A stretch of 5,398 bases of DNA from Candidatus Komeilibacteria bacterium (GCA_024654345.1 JANLIN010000012.1:1-5398), one strand, 5' to 3'. Shown: positions 1-5,075, numbered from the stretch's first letter. Made by a program: numbers and translations. Notes: generated from the sequence alone by a model not told the origin.

Positions 1-734
1 GCGGCATTACCGGCGAGCGACTTCAGAAGAAAGGTGTCGGCGTAGCCATACAAACGCGAAGCGATACCGGCCAAAGCAAACGGCCAGGCCAAGCGATACA
101 GATTACGAAAAAGGCTCGCCTGCCACTTCATTTTGAAACTCAACAATAAGCGGCGGCGTAAAGTAACCCAGCTAAACACAAAGTTCACAAAACTAGCCAG
201 CAATAACATCACCAAAGCCATCTGGACGGAGGGGTTTAGATACAAAACCAGTCCACCGGCGATGACCAACACTACCTGGAAAATTATATTGCCCCAGGCC
301 TCATACACCGTACGGTGTTGCGATCGCCAAACACTGTAAAATAGCAAAGTGAAACTATCGACCAGCATAATCACAGCCGCCACGTAAGCGGCCAGACGAG
401 TCAGCGGTTCATAAGGCATGATATGCACAAACAACACCAAAGCGCCGGCCATTACCAGACCGAGCGTCAAACGGCCCGCCAGCGCCACCCCAAATTGGGA
501 CTGAGTCTCGGCCGGGTCAGCTGAGAATTTTTTTATCAGAGCATTGTTGACCCCGAAGTCTATAAACACCCCAAAAATAGCGGTCAAAGAGAGTACAAAA
601 AAATACAACCCAGTTTGTTGTACACCTAACTGGGTCGCTAAATAGCTGAAATATGCGAATGATAGTATTTTCTGCAATACCGCCGAAACAACAAGGAGAC
701 TGGTATTGCGTGATATGGTAGCAGAGGTAACCAT
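1..734 (-). CDS. Wzx-type polysaccharide/lipid-linked oligosaccharide flippase, C-terminus cut by window edge
   Basis: An open frame starts at ATG 734 and runs off the left edge, giving 244 residues. An in-frame TAA at 749-747 makes this ATG the first possible one. The protein is strongly hydrophobic, with about seven likely membrane segments near residues 12-32, 42-62, 84-106, 112-134, 148-167, 171-192 and 212-232. The stretch FIDFGVNNALIKKF (about 57-70) and the later RLYGYADTFLLKSLAG (about 227-242) resemble the Polysacc_synt/Wzx branch of the MOP flippase superfamily. Members of that branch move lipid-linked sugars across the cytoplasmic membrane for cell-surface polysaccharides. The substrate cannot be read from the sequence. 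The gene follows rpsI by 49 bp on the same strand with no terminator or convincing promoter between, so read-through is possible. No Shine-Dalgarno precedes the ATG. A MurJ-like or other MOP transporter is the alternative, but the motifs fit Wzx better. Confidence 0.8.
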   Translation of the reverse strand, partial: MVTSATISRNTSLLVVSAVLQKILSFAYFSYLATQLGVQQTGLYFFVLSLTAIFGVFIDFGVNNALIKKFSADPAETQSQFGVALAGRLTLGLVMAGALVLFVHIMPYEPLTRLAAYVAAVIMLVDSFTLLFYSVWRSQHRTVYEAWGNIIFQVVLVIAGGLVLYLNPSVQMALVMLLLASFVNFVFSWVTLRRRLLLSFKMKWQASLFRNLYRLAWPFALAGIASRLYGYADTFLLKSLAGNA

Positions 735-783
735 ATTTGTTACATATTAATACTGACGGTCGCGACTTGCCACCGCTCCCCTA

Positions 784-1230
784 TTAACGCTTCTGCCACT
801 GCGGCGCGCGACGGGCGCGCTTCAAACCCGGTTTCTTTCTTTCTTTGACGCGCGGATCGCGAGTCAAGAAACCGACCGCCTTCAAAGGTTTGCGGTGATT
901 CTCGTCAATCATCAGCAATACGCGAGAGATACCGTGACGGATAGCTTCCGCCTGTGATCGCGGTCCACCGCCCTGCACTTTGACACTGATCTGCACCTGA
1001 CCGTTCAAACCGACCAACTCCAGCGCGGAGGTGACAATTTTTTGCCAAGTTTCGTATGTATAATAATCTTTCAGCGGCTGACCGTTGATTTCTATCTTAT
1101 TATCTGCCTCTTTGTCCGACAGACGTACTCGCGCCACCGCACTCTTGCGCTTCCCCACCGCTTGATAAAAGTTTTTATATTTTTTTACCCGCACCGTTGC
1201 TTTGGCCGGTTCCATTTTTTCCTTCTCCAT
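784..1230 (-). CDS. rpsI: 30S ribosomal protein S9 (uS9)
   Basis: The product is 148 aa from ATG 1230. It carries the S9 signatures: AVGKRKSAVARVRL (24-37), INGQPL (48-53), the VQGGGPRSQAEAIRHGISRVL block (85-105), and a basic C-terminal tail ending APQWQKR. In the S9 family this tail reaches the P-site tRNA in the small-subunit head. The start is ambiguous. ATG 1230 lies 4 nt after the rplM stop, which suits translational coupling, but it has no Shine-Dalgarno. An internal ATG at 1215 (Met6) has AAGGA five bases upstream and would give 143 aa. The purine run may simply reflect the EKEK codons. It is the last ribosomal gene of the operon and forms the usual L13-S9 pair. Identity is certain; the start is not. 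Confidence 0.96.
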   Translation of the reverse strand: MEKEKMEPAKATVRVKKYKNFYQAVGKRKSAVARVRLSDKEADNKIEINGQPLKDYYTYETWQKIVTSALELVGLNGQVQISVKVQGGGPRSQAEAIRHGISRVLLMIDENHRKPLKAVGFLTRDPRVKERKKPGLKRARRAPQWQKR

Positions 1231-1234
1231 AAAT

Positions 1235-1588
1235 TTATTTAAAAGTTAGCCGCTTCAGCCGATTGGCGCGCAATTTATTATTCGGTAACATGTTACGTAC
1301 CATTTTCTTGAACAAGAAATCCGGCTTCTTATCCATCAGGTGTCCAAGCGATGTGGCTCTGGTACTCCCCAAATAGCCACTGTGCTTGTAGTATTGCTTA
1401 TTGACCAACTTGTTGCCGGTAAATTTGAGTTTAGCCACGTTGGTAATGGTGACCAAGTCCCCATGATCCTGTCGCGGCTCATAGGTAACCTTTTTCTTAC
1501 CCATCAATAACATAGCTACCTCGGAAGCCAGTCTCCCCCCGATCTGATCGGTGGCGTCGATAACGTGAGTTTTACGATTGATAGTCAT
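1235..1588 (-). CDS. rplM: 50S ribosomal protein L13 (uL13), short form
   Basis: The product is 117 aa from ATG 1588. Recognisable L13 blocks are HVIDATDQIGGRLASEVA (8-25), the GDLVTITNVAKLKFTGNK region (43-60), YYKHSGYLG (66-74) and the MLPNNKLRANRLKRL end (100-115). L13 is an early-assembling large-subunit protein. E. coli L13 has 142 residues. This one is shorter at the N-terminus and stops just after the conserved KRL block, lacking roughly the last 17 residues. Short L13 proteins are common in candidate-phyla-radiation bacteria. An upstream in-frame ATG at 1633 would add 15 residues (MTVHRW...), but these overlap the end of rplQ and have no L13 counterpart. ATG 1588, four bases after the rplQ stop, is therefore chosen. 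No Shine-Dalgarno is visible. It is coupled tightly to rpsI downstream. Confidence 0.95.
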   Translation of the reverse strand: MTINRKTHVIDATDQIGGRLASEVAMLLMGKKKVTYEPRQDHGDLVTITNVAKLKFTGNKLVNKQYYKHSGYLGSTRATSLGHLMDKKPDFLFKKMVRNMLPNNKLRANRLKRLTFK

Positions 1589-1592
1589 AGTC

Positions 1593-1946
1593 TTATTTAA
1601 CCAATTCAATTTTAACCAGCGGTGCACCGTCACCGACTCTGTTTTTCAGCTTGATGATACGGGTGTAGCCGCCCGGGCGGGTAGCGTAGCGGGGTGCCAA
1701 GACATCAAAAAGTTTGCTGACCGCCGTCGGCAGTGGCAGCTGCGCCAAAAGTAAACGACGTTGGTGTAGAGTCCCCTGCTTGGCTTTGGTGATAAATGGT
1801 TCTACCACCCGACGCACCGCTTTGGCCTTGGCTTCAGTGGTGGTGATAGCCTCGTACAAGATAACCTGAGCCGCCAAGCTATTGAGCAAGGCCTTGCGGC
1901 TAGCTGTCGGACGACTTAATTTGGCGGTTGTTTTTCGATGTCGCAT
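1593..1946 (-). CDS. rplQ: 50S ribosomal protein L17 (bL17)
   Basis: The product is 117 aa and opens with the family hallmark MRHRK, followed by LSRPTASRKALLNSLAAQVILYE (10-32). The TTTEAKAKAVRRVVEPFITKAK helix region (36-56) comes next. The C-terminal part has PRYATRPGGYTRIIKLKNRVGDGAPLVKIEL (85-115), where the RPGGYTRI motif is nearly invariant in L17. The length is close to the usual 115-130 aa. L17 binds 23S rRNA near the peptide exit tunnel. Between MRHRK and the RKALL helix it reads KTTAKLSRPTAS, where many homologues have a glycine-containing KLGR; this is minor divergence. It follows rpoA by 29 bp, the usual order at the end of an alpha operon, and rplM starts 4 bp downstream. There is no Shine-Dalgarno; the upstream bases are AT-rich. 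Confidence 0.97.
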   Translation of the reverse strand: MRHRKTTAKLSRPTASRKALLNSLAAQVILYEAITTTEAKAKAVRRVVEPFITKAKQGTLHQRRLLLAQLPLPTAVSKLFDVLAPRYATRPGGYTRIIKLKNRVGDGAPLVKIELVK

Positions 1947-1975
1947 ATATCAATAAATCGGAAAGATACTTAAAT

Positions 1976-2806
1976 TTATTTATCTGATTTCTTGGGACGG
2001 CCGCGTTTCTTCGGCTTCTCTTCCAACTCCTCCACTTTTTCAGCCACTACGTCCTCACTGGCTTCTTCGGCCGCGATCGGCTCCTCGGCCGTTACACTGG
2101 CCTCATCGAGCACAGCTCCCTCTTTCAAAAATACGCTGAACTGACTGACCATTATTCGGGCCGCCTCAGCAAAGGCATCCTGCGGCGAGACCGAACCATC
2201 CGTTTCAATATCCAAAATCAGCTTTTCAAAGTTTGTCATTTCGCCCACGCGGGTGTTTTCGATACGGAAACCGACGCTGAGCACCGGTGAAAATAGCATA
2301 TCAATGGCGATAGTACCGATTTCATTCTGTTCCTTTTCGCGCTGCTCGACGGTGACATAGCCACGACCACGGCGGACAAATATTTCCATGTCAAATTTGG
2401 CGCTTTTGTCTGTTAAGGTGGCTATCACTTGATCGGCATTTACGACCTCCACGTTTGAATTGGGCGTTATATCTCCGGCGGTAACGGTTTTGGCGCCGCT
2501 GGCGCTAAGAGTTAGTTTGATATCCTCATCGGCATCGGCGTGGACCTTGATGTGTACTTTCTTCAGATTCAAAATAATATCGACAACATCTTCTTTGACC
2601 TTATCGATGGAGCTGAATTCATGGTCAACGCCGGCGATCTTGAAGCCCGATATCGCCGCGCCGTCCAAAGAGGACAGCAATATGCGTCGTAGTGAATTGC
2701 CAATGGTGACGCCAAATCCCGGGTAACACGGCTCAATGATAGCCTGAGCGCGATTGGTCCCGGTGGACTTAAAATTGATCTTGTCTGGCGGTGTAATAGT
2801 TATCAT
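1976..2806 (-). CDS. rpoA: DNA-directed RNA polymerase subunit alpha; alphaCTD replaced by acidic linker and AT-hook-like tail
   Basis: The product is 276 aa against about 315-330 in most bacteria. Residues 1-227 are a complete alpha N-terminal domain, which dimerises and scaffolds beta and beta-prime. Its landmarks are GFGVTIGNSLRRILLSSLDGAA (30-51), HEFSSIDKVKEDVVDIILNLK (62-82), GRGYVTVEQREKEQ (147-160) and IENTRVGEMTNFEKLILDIETDGS (182-205), then the closing helix to FSVFL (227). The helix-hairpin-helix alphaCTD that binds UP elements and activators is absent. In its place are an acidic linker (228-263; 14 of 36 residues are D or E) and a basic end KPKKRGRPKKSDK (264-276). The RGRP core (268-271) matches the AT-hook minor-groove motif. 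The reading frame ends cleanly at TAA before a normal rplQ, so this is not obviously a frameshift. No Shine-Dalgarno lies upstream of ATG 2806. Identity is certain; DNA binding by the tail is inferred. Confidence 0.97.
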   Translation of the reverse strand: MITITPPDKINFKSTGTNRAQAIIEPCYPGFGVTIGNSLRRILLSSLDGAAISGFKIAGVDHEFSSIDKVKEDVVDIILNLKKVHIKVHADADEDIKLTLSASGAKTVTAGDITPNSNVEVVNADQVIATLTDKSAKFDMEIFVRRGRGYVTVEQREKEQNEIGTIAIDMLFSPVLSVGFRIENTRVGEMTNFEKLILDIETDGSVSPQDAFAEAARIMVSQFSVFLKEGAVLDEASVTAEEPIAAEEASEDVVAEKVEELEEKPKKRGRPKKSDK

Positions 2807-2826
2807 AAGGTTGACACTTAGTGATA

Positions 2827-3447
2827 TTACTTAGAATAGAACTCAATGATCAGAGTGGGGTCAAAGGGCACCGCCAGCTCTTCTACATTGGGTAAACTTG
2901 TAACTGTTAAAATGTTGGTTGATGGGTCAAAACTGACGTTGGAGGGCTGTTCTTTCTTGGCTTTGGCCAGCTTCGCCAACTGCTCCGTCCAATACGCTTT
3001 CTTCAAATAGCTCGGCTTGACCTGTATCTTCATCCCGGGCTTCACCTGAAATGATGGGATGTCCACCTTGCGTCCGTCCACCTGAATATGACCGTGACTG
3101 ACCAACTGTCGCGCTTGGGGCCGGGTATCCGCCCAACCGGCGCGGTAGATGATGTTATCCAAACGATTTTCCAATAATTGACGAAGATTAACCGAAGCAT
3201 TGCCCGTCATGTTGACCGCTTTTTCATAAAGAGTATGGAACTGCTTTTCGTATAGTCCATAAATACGCTTGGCGCGCTGTTTTTCTCGCAACTGCTTACC
3301 ATAACCAGACAGTCGTCGCATTTGTGACATTGGACCATGCGCTCCCGGCGGATAGTTGCGTTTGACGAGGGCACTTTTGGTGCCGTCACGCAAATCTACG
3401 CCTTCGCGTCGAGATTGTTTCCATTTTGGACCGGTGTATCTACCCAT
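2827..3447 (-). CDS. rpsD: 30S ribosomal protein S4 (uS4), zinc-free form
   Basis: The product is 206 aa, the usual length. The N-terminus MGRYTGPKWKQSRREGVDL (1-19) is typical of the non-zinc class; the protein has no cysteine at all, and position 9 is Trp where zinc-binding forms and many relatives have Cys. The body includes the YPPGAHG motif (32-38), SGYGKQLREKQRAKRIYGLYEKQF (47-70), and an S4 RNA-binding domain (about 93-145: LENRLDNIIYRAGWADTRPQARQLVSHGHIQVDG and following). S4 is a primary 16S rRNA binder that starts 30S assembly. In E. coli and Bacillus it also represses its own synthesis at the mRNA level. Here the gene sits 20 bp before rpoA and is preceded by an unusual 106-bp gap carrying tandem repeats. 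No Shine-Dalgarno precedes ATG 3447; the bases just upstream belong to the repeat. Confidence 0.97.
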   Translation of the reverse strand: MGRYTGPKWKQSRREGVDLRDGTKSALVKRNYPPGAHGPMSQMRRLSGYGKQLREKQRAKRIYGLYEKQFHTLYEKAVNMTGNASVNLRQLLENRLDNIIYRAGWADTRPQARQLVSHGHIQVDGRKVDIPSFQVKPGMKIQVKPSYLKKAYWTEQLAKLAKAKKEQPSNVSFDPSTNILTVTSLPNVEELAVPFDPTLIIEFYSK

Positions 3448-3535
3448 AGAAGATAATAGATTAAAGACTAGAGCTAAGAAGATGAAAGATTAAAGACTAG
3501 AGATAAGAAGATAAGAGATTAAAGACTAGAGATAA
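3448..3535. repeat. 29-bp direct tandem repeat filling the rpsK-rpsD gap
   Basis: Three copies of AGATTAAAGACTAGAG begin at 3458, 3487 and 3516, giving an exact 29-bp period. Units 1 and 2 differ at only a few bases. The third copy keeps about 20 bases before diverging. A partial copy (AGAAGATAAT, 3448-3457) precedes the first and abuts the rpsD start codon. On the transcribed strand the array is pyrimidine-rich (CTTATCTCTAGTCTTTAATC-like) and lies directly before rpsD. It has no obvious open frame or strong hairpin. It may be slippage-expanded spacer or a regulatory leader; the sequence alone does not decide. Confidence 0.9.
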
Positions 3536-3553
3536 AGATTCGAGATGAAAGAA

Positions 3554-4006
3554 TTAAACGCGGCGGGGTTTTGGTGGACGACAGCCGTTGTGCGGGATTG
3601 GGGTCACGTCTTTGATACTCATGACATTGAGACCGTTGGCGTGCAGAGCTCGTACCGCTCCTTCACGACCGGAACCGACACCTTTTACAAAGACATCCAC
3701 TTCCTGTAAACCGATTGATTTAACTTTGTCCGCCAGGGTCTTCACAATGATACTGGCTGCGTATGGGGTGGCTTTTTTCGGACCCTTGAAGCCGCAAGCA
3801 CCGGCGCTGGACTGTGCAATGACACCGCCACTCAAATCACTCAAGGAAACGATCGTATTGTTGTAAGTCGCCTGAATATGAGCCTGACCGCGTTTGATCA
3901 GCTTCTTTACCTTCTTCTTGCGGACCTTCTTCTCTTTATTGACGACCGTTGTCTTGGCCTGCGCCCGCTTGGCTTGTTTTTCTAATTGTCTTTTTTTTCT
4001 GGACAT
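3554..4006 (-). CDS. rpsK: 30S ribosomal protein S11 (uS11) with lysine-rich N-terminal extension
   Basis: The product is 150 aa; typical bacterial S11 is about 127-130. The core begins near residue 41: AHIQATYNNTIVSLSD (42-57), SSAGACGFKGPKKATPYAA (66-84), VFVKGVGSGREGAVRAL (105-121) and the near-invariant C-terminus DVTPIPHNGCRPPKPRRV (133-150). S11 lies on the 30S platform, contacting 16S rRNA near the E site. Residues 1-40 are extremely basic (19 of 40 are K or R) and low in complexity, probably disordered and rRNA-binding. No other Met occurs before residue 129, so ATG 4006 is the only ATG start that keeps the domain. Where E. coli has GPGPGRE the protein reads GVGSGRE. It follows rpsM by 29 bp, and a small AACAGT-TT-ACTGTT palindrome (4019-4032) lies in that gap. 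There is no Shine-Dalgarno. Confidence 0.97.
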   Translation of the reverse strand: MSRKKRQLEKQAKRAQAKTTVVNKEKKVRKKKVKKLIKRGQAHIQATYNNTIVSLSDLSGGVIAQSSAGACGFKGPKKATPYAASIIVKTLADKVKSIGLQEVDVFVKGVGSGREGAVRALHANGLNVMSIKDVTPIPHNGCRPPKPRRV

Positions 4007-4035
4007 TATTTTATATAAAACAGTTTACTGTTGAA

Positions 4036-4425
4036 TTAGGTCTTGGCAGCCGATTTCGCTCGTCCGCTACCCATCGTGCGACGCACGTTGCCACGCACAC
4101 TACGAGAGTTCGTCTTCGTACGCTGACCACGAGCCGGCAAACCACGAGCGTGACGTGTGCCCCGATAAGAGCTGATTTCCTTCAGACGCTTGATATTCAT
4201 CAGCACATCACGGCGTAAATCGCCCTCGACTTTGAAATTTTTATCAATATAATCACGCAGTCTCTGGATCTCCGTCTCCGGCAGATCCTTGACCCGGGTA
4301 TCAGGACTGATCTGCAAATCCTTCAAAATCTTCTGCGATCGAGTGTAACCAATACCATAAATATAAGTGAGGCCGATCTCGACCCGCTTCTCATTTGGTA
4401 CGTTTGTATTTGCTATTCTGGCCAT
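4036..4425 (-). CDS. rpsM: 30S ribosomal protein S13 (uS13)
   Basis: The product is 129 aa, a normal length. It opens with MARIANTNVPNEKRVEIGLTYIYGIG (1-26), the S13 signature with the helix-two-turn-helix RNA-binding fold. This is followed by SQKILKDLQI (30-39), LRRDVLMNIKRLKEISSYRGTRHARGLPARGQRTKTNSRS (70-109), and a basic tail ending GSGRAKSAAKT. S13 sits at the top of the 30S head, contacts the 50S subunit through intersubunit bridges, and its tail approaches P-site tRNA. The common MARIAGV start is MARIANT here. The gene lies between rpmJ (44-bp gap) and rpsK (29-bp gap), the standard order. No Shine-Dalgarno is present; the upstream bases are AT-rich (TCTAAAAT-ATG). Confidence 0.97.
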   Translation of the reverse strand: MARIANTNVPNEKRVEIGLTYIYGIGYTRSQKILKDLQISPDTRVKDLPETEIQRLRDYIDKNFKVEGDLRRDVLMNIKRLKEISSYRGTRHARGLPARGQRTKTNSRSVRGNVRRTMGSGRAKSAAKT

Positions 4426-4469
4426 ATTTTAGATTAATTTCACTAACTGTTATTAAGAGTCTCAACTCC

Positions 4470-4583
4470 TTAGCCTTGTCGCTGTTTATGCTTCGGATTT
4501 TTGCATATGCAAACCACCCGACCCTTACGTCGCGTCACTTTGCAGTCTTTACACATTTTTTTCACGGAAGCACGTACTTTCAT
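4470..4583 (-). CDS. rpmJ: 50S ribosomal protein L36 (bL36), zinc-binding form
   Basis: A 37-residue gene starts at ATG 4583 and ends at TAA 4472-4470. It opens MKVRASVKKMCKDCK, continues with VTRRKGRVV, and ends CICKNPKHKQRQG, matching L36 along its whole length. The four zinc ligands expected for the C+ class are in place: Cys11, Cys14, Cys27 and His32. An extra Cys25 is also present. L36 is the smallest large-subunit protein and binds 23S rRNA late in assembly. The position between infA and rpsM is the canonical one. With S4 lacking cysteines, L36 is the only clear zinc ribosomal protein in this window. There is no Shine-Dalgarno upstream of the start (TTGTATTGT-ATG). Confidence 0.97.
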   Translation of the reverse strand: MKVRASVKKMCKDCKVTRRKGRVVCICKNPKHKQRQG

Positions 4584-4613
4584 ACAATACAATTTCTCTA
4601 AAACGATTTATTG

Positions 4614-4850
4614 TTAGTAACGATAAGTTATACGCCCCTTTGTCAGATCATAAGGGCTCATTTCCACCTTGACGCTATCGCCGGGCAATATTTTGATCTT
4701 AAACATCCGCATCTTACCGGATAAATGAGCCATAATCTCGTGCTCATTCTCCAACACCACCCGGAATGTCGCCCCCGGCAAAAGCTCAGTGACGGTCCCG
4801 GTTGTTTCTATAAAGCCTTTTTTATTGGTTTGAAAATTGGATTCTGCCAT
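4614..4850 (-). CDS. infA: Translation initiation factor IF-1
   Basis: The product is 78 aa against the common 72, the extra residues being at the N-terminus (MAESNFQTNKKGF). The rest is a single S1-like OB fold: ETTGTVTELLPGATFRVVLENEHEIMAHLSGKMR (15-48), ILPGDSVKVEMSPYDLTKGRITYRY (54-78). IF-1 binds the 30S A site and works with IF-2 and IF-3 during initiation. It is the first gene of the operon; in many bacteria secY-adk-map lie directly upstream, but here the upstream 400 bp is a regulatory region and then a divergent gene. No Shine-Dalgarno is visible before ATG 4850 (ACCCTGTGA-ATG), and a U8 tract lies 10-17 bases upstream. An ATG at 4875 is out of frame. Confidence 0.96.
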   Translation of the reverse strand: MAESNFQTNKKGFIETTGTVTELLPGATFRVVLENEHEIMAHLSGKMRMFKIKILPGDSVKVEMSPYDLTKGRITYRY

Positions 4851-4874
4851 TCACAGGGTAAAAAAAATAGGCCA

Positions 4875-4920
4875 TTTACTCAACTTCGCACGGTTTAAAC
4901 TAGTTCTCTACTTGAGTAAA
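4875..4920 (-). promoter_or_regulatory. Leader inverted repeat before infA (possible attenuator or binding hairpin)
   Basis: Perfect 9-bp arms TTTACTCAA (4875-4883) and TTGAGTAAA (4912-4920) are separated by 28 nt. In the transcript the hairpin would close 24 nt before the infA ATG and is followed seven bases later by a U8 tract (4867-4860). The stem is AT-rich with only three G-C pairs, so it is a weak intrinsic terminator at best. The long loop contains small palindromes (AACTAGTT and GTTTAAAC). A protein or ribosome-binding leader element is equally possible. Confidence 0.45.
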
Positions 4921-4986
4921 GGATTCCCAATATTTATTTGATTTAGTTGTGGTTTTCAACAACTTTTTTAGTTTCTTAATAAACAC

Positions 4987-5023
4987 GCTTGACATTATAA
5001 TATTTTCCACGCAAAAGTCAAGC
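4987..5023. repeat. 7-bp inverted repeat around promoter P2
   Basis: GCTTGAC (4987-4993) and GTCAAGC (5017-5023) form perfect arms 23 nt apart. The right arm contains the P2 -35 on the minus strand. The left arm lies at the predicted transcription start and holds a mirror TTGACA on the plus strand. It could be an operator pair or chance. The plus-facing TTGACA has no matching -10. Confidence 0.4.
4994..5021 (-). promoter_or_regulatory. Promoter P2 of the infA operon (TTGACT-16-TATAAT)
   Basis: On the minus strand the -35 TTGACT occupies 5021-5016 and a perfect -10 TATAAT occupies 4999-4994, with a 16-bp AT-rich spacer. This is a near-consensus sigma70 (RpoD-type) promoter. The predicted start is near 4987, giving a leader of about 137 nt before infA. 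It lies about 20 bp downstream of P1. Confidence 0.8.
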
Positions 5024-5041
5024 CTTTCTCATGACCATGGT

Positions 5042-5070
5042 ATTGTATACGGTATACAAAGTAGTGTCAA
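5042..5070 (-). promoter_or_regulatory. Promoter P1 of the infA operon (TTGACA-17-TACAAT)
   Basis: On the minus strand a perfect -35 TTGACA (5070-5065) and a -10 TACAAT (5047-5042, five of six matches) are separated by the optimal 17 bp. The predicted start is near 5035. Its spacer and -10 are occupied by the 17-bp palindrome at 5043-5059, so a bound protein would block it while P2 could still fire. Confidence 0.75.
5043..5059. promoter_or_regulatory. Perfect 17-bp palindrome, candidate operator within P1
   Basis: TTGTATAC-G-GTATACAA has perfect 8-bp arms around one central base. It covers most of the P1 -10 and the adjacent half of its spacer, where a repressor would act. The TNGTNNNACNA-type half-site arrangement recalls GntR-family operators, but the regulator is not identified in this window. 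Confidence 0.6.
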
Positions 5071-5075
5071 GGGCA

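Noticed and set aside
759..766. GTCGCGAC palindrome between rpsI and the flippase gene
   Set aside because: An isolated 8-bp palindrome with no T-tract and no loop; not a terminator and too short to call an operator.
1589..1633. Upstream ATG extending rplM by 15 residues
   Set aside because: The extension overlaps the rplQ C-terminus and has no counterpart in L13; ATG 1588 gives the expected N-terminus.
2811..2837. TTGACA followed by TAGAAT on the plus strand between rpoA and rpsD
   Set aside because: The spacer is only 15 bp and transcription would be antisense to rpsD with no gene to serve.
4019..4032. AACAGT-TT-ACTGTT palindrome before rpsK
   Set aside because: It would form at most a 5-bp AT-rich hairpin, too weak for a terminator; no further support.
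4822..4875. 17-codon frame starting at ATG 4875 and overlapping the infA start
   Set aside because: It has only a weak GAG upstream, is very short, and its ATG falls at the end of the leader inverted repeat; probably chance.
4945..4969. Hairpin followed by T6 on the plus strand, terminator-like
   Set aside because: The 6-bp stem is AT-rich with an 8-nt loop, and no plus-strand transcript is expected to end here.
5018..5038. Possible leader peptide MVMRKA upstream of P2
   Set aside because: Its ATG lies at or upstream of the predicted P1 start, and no ribosome binding site is present.
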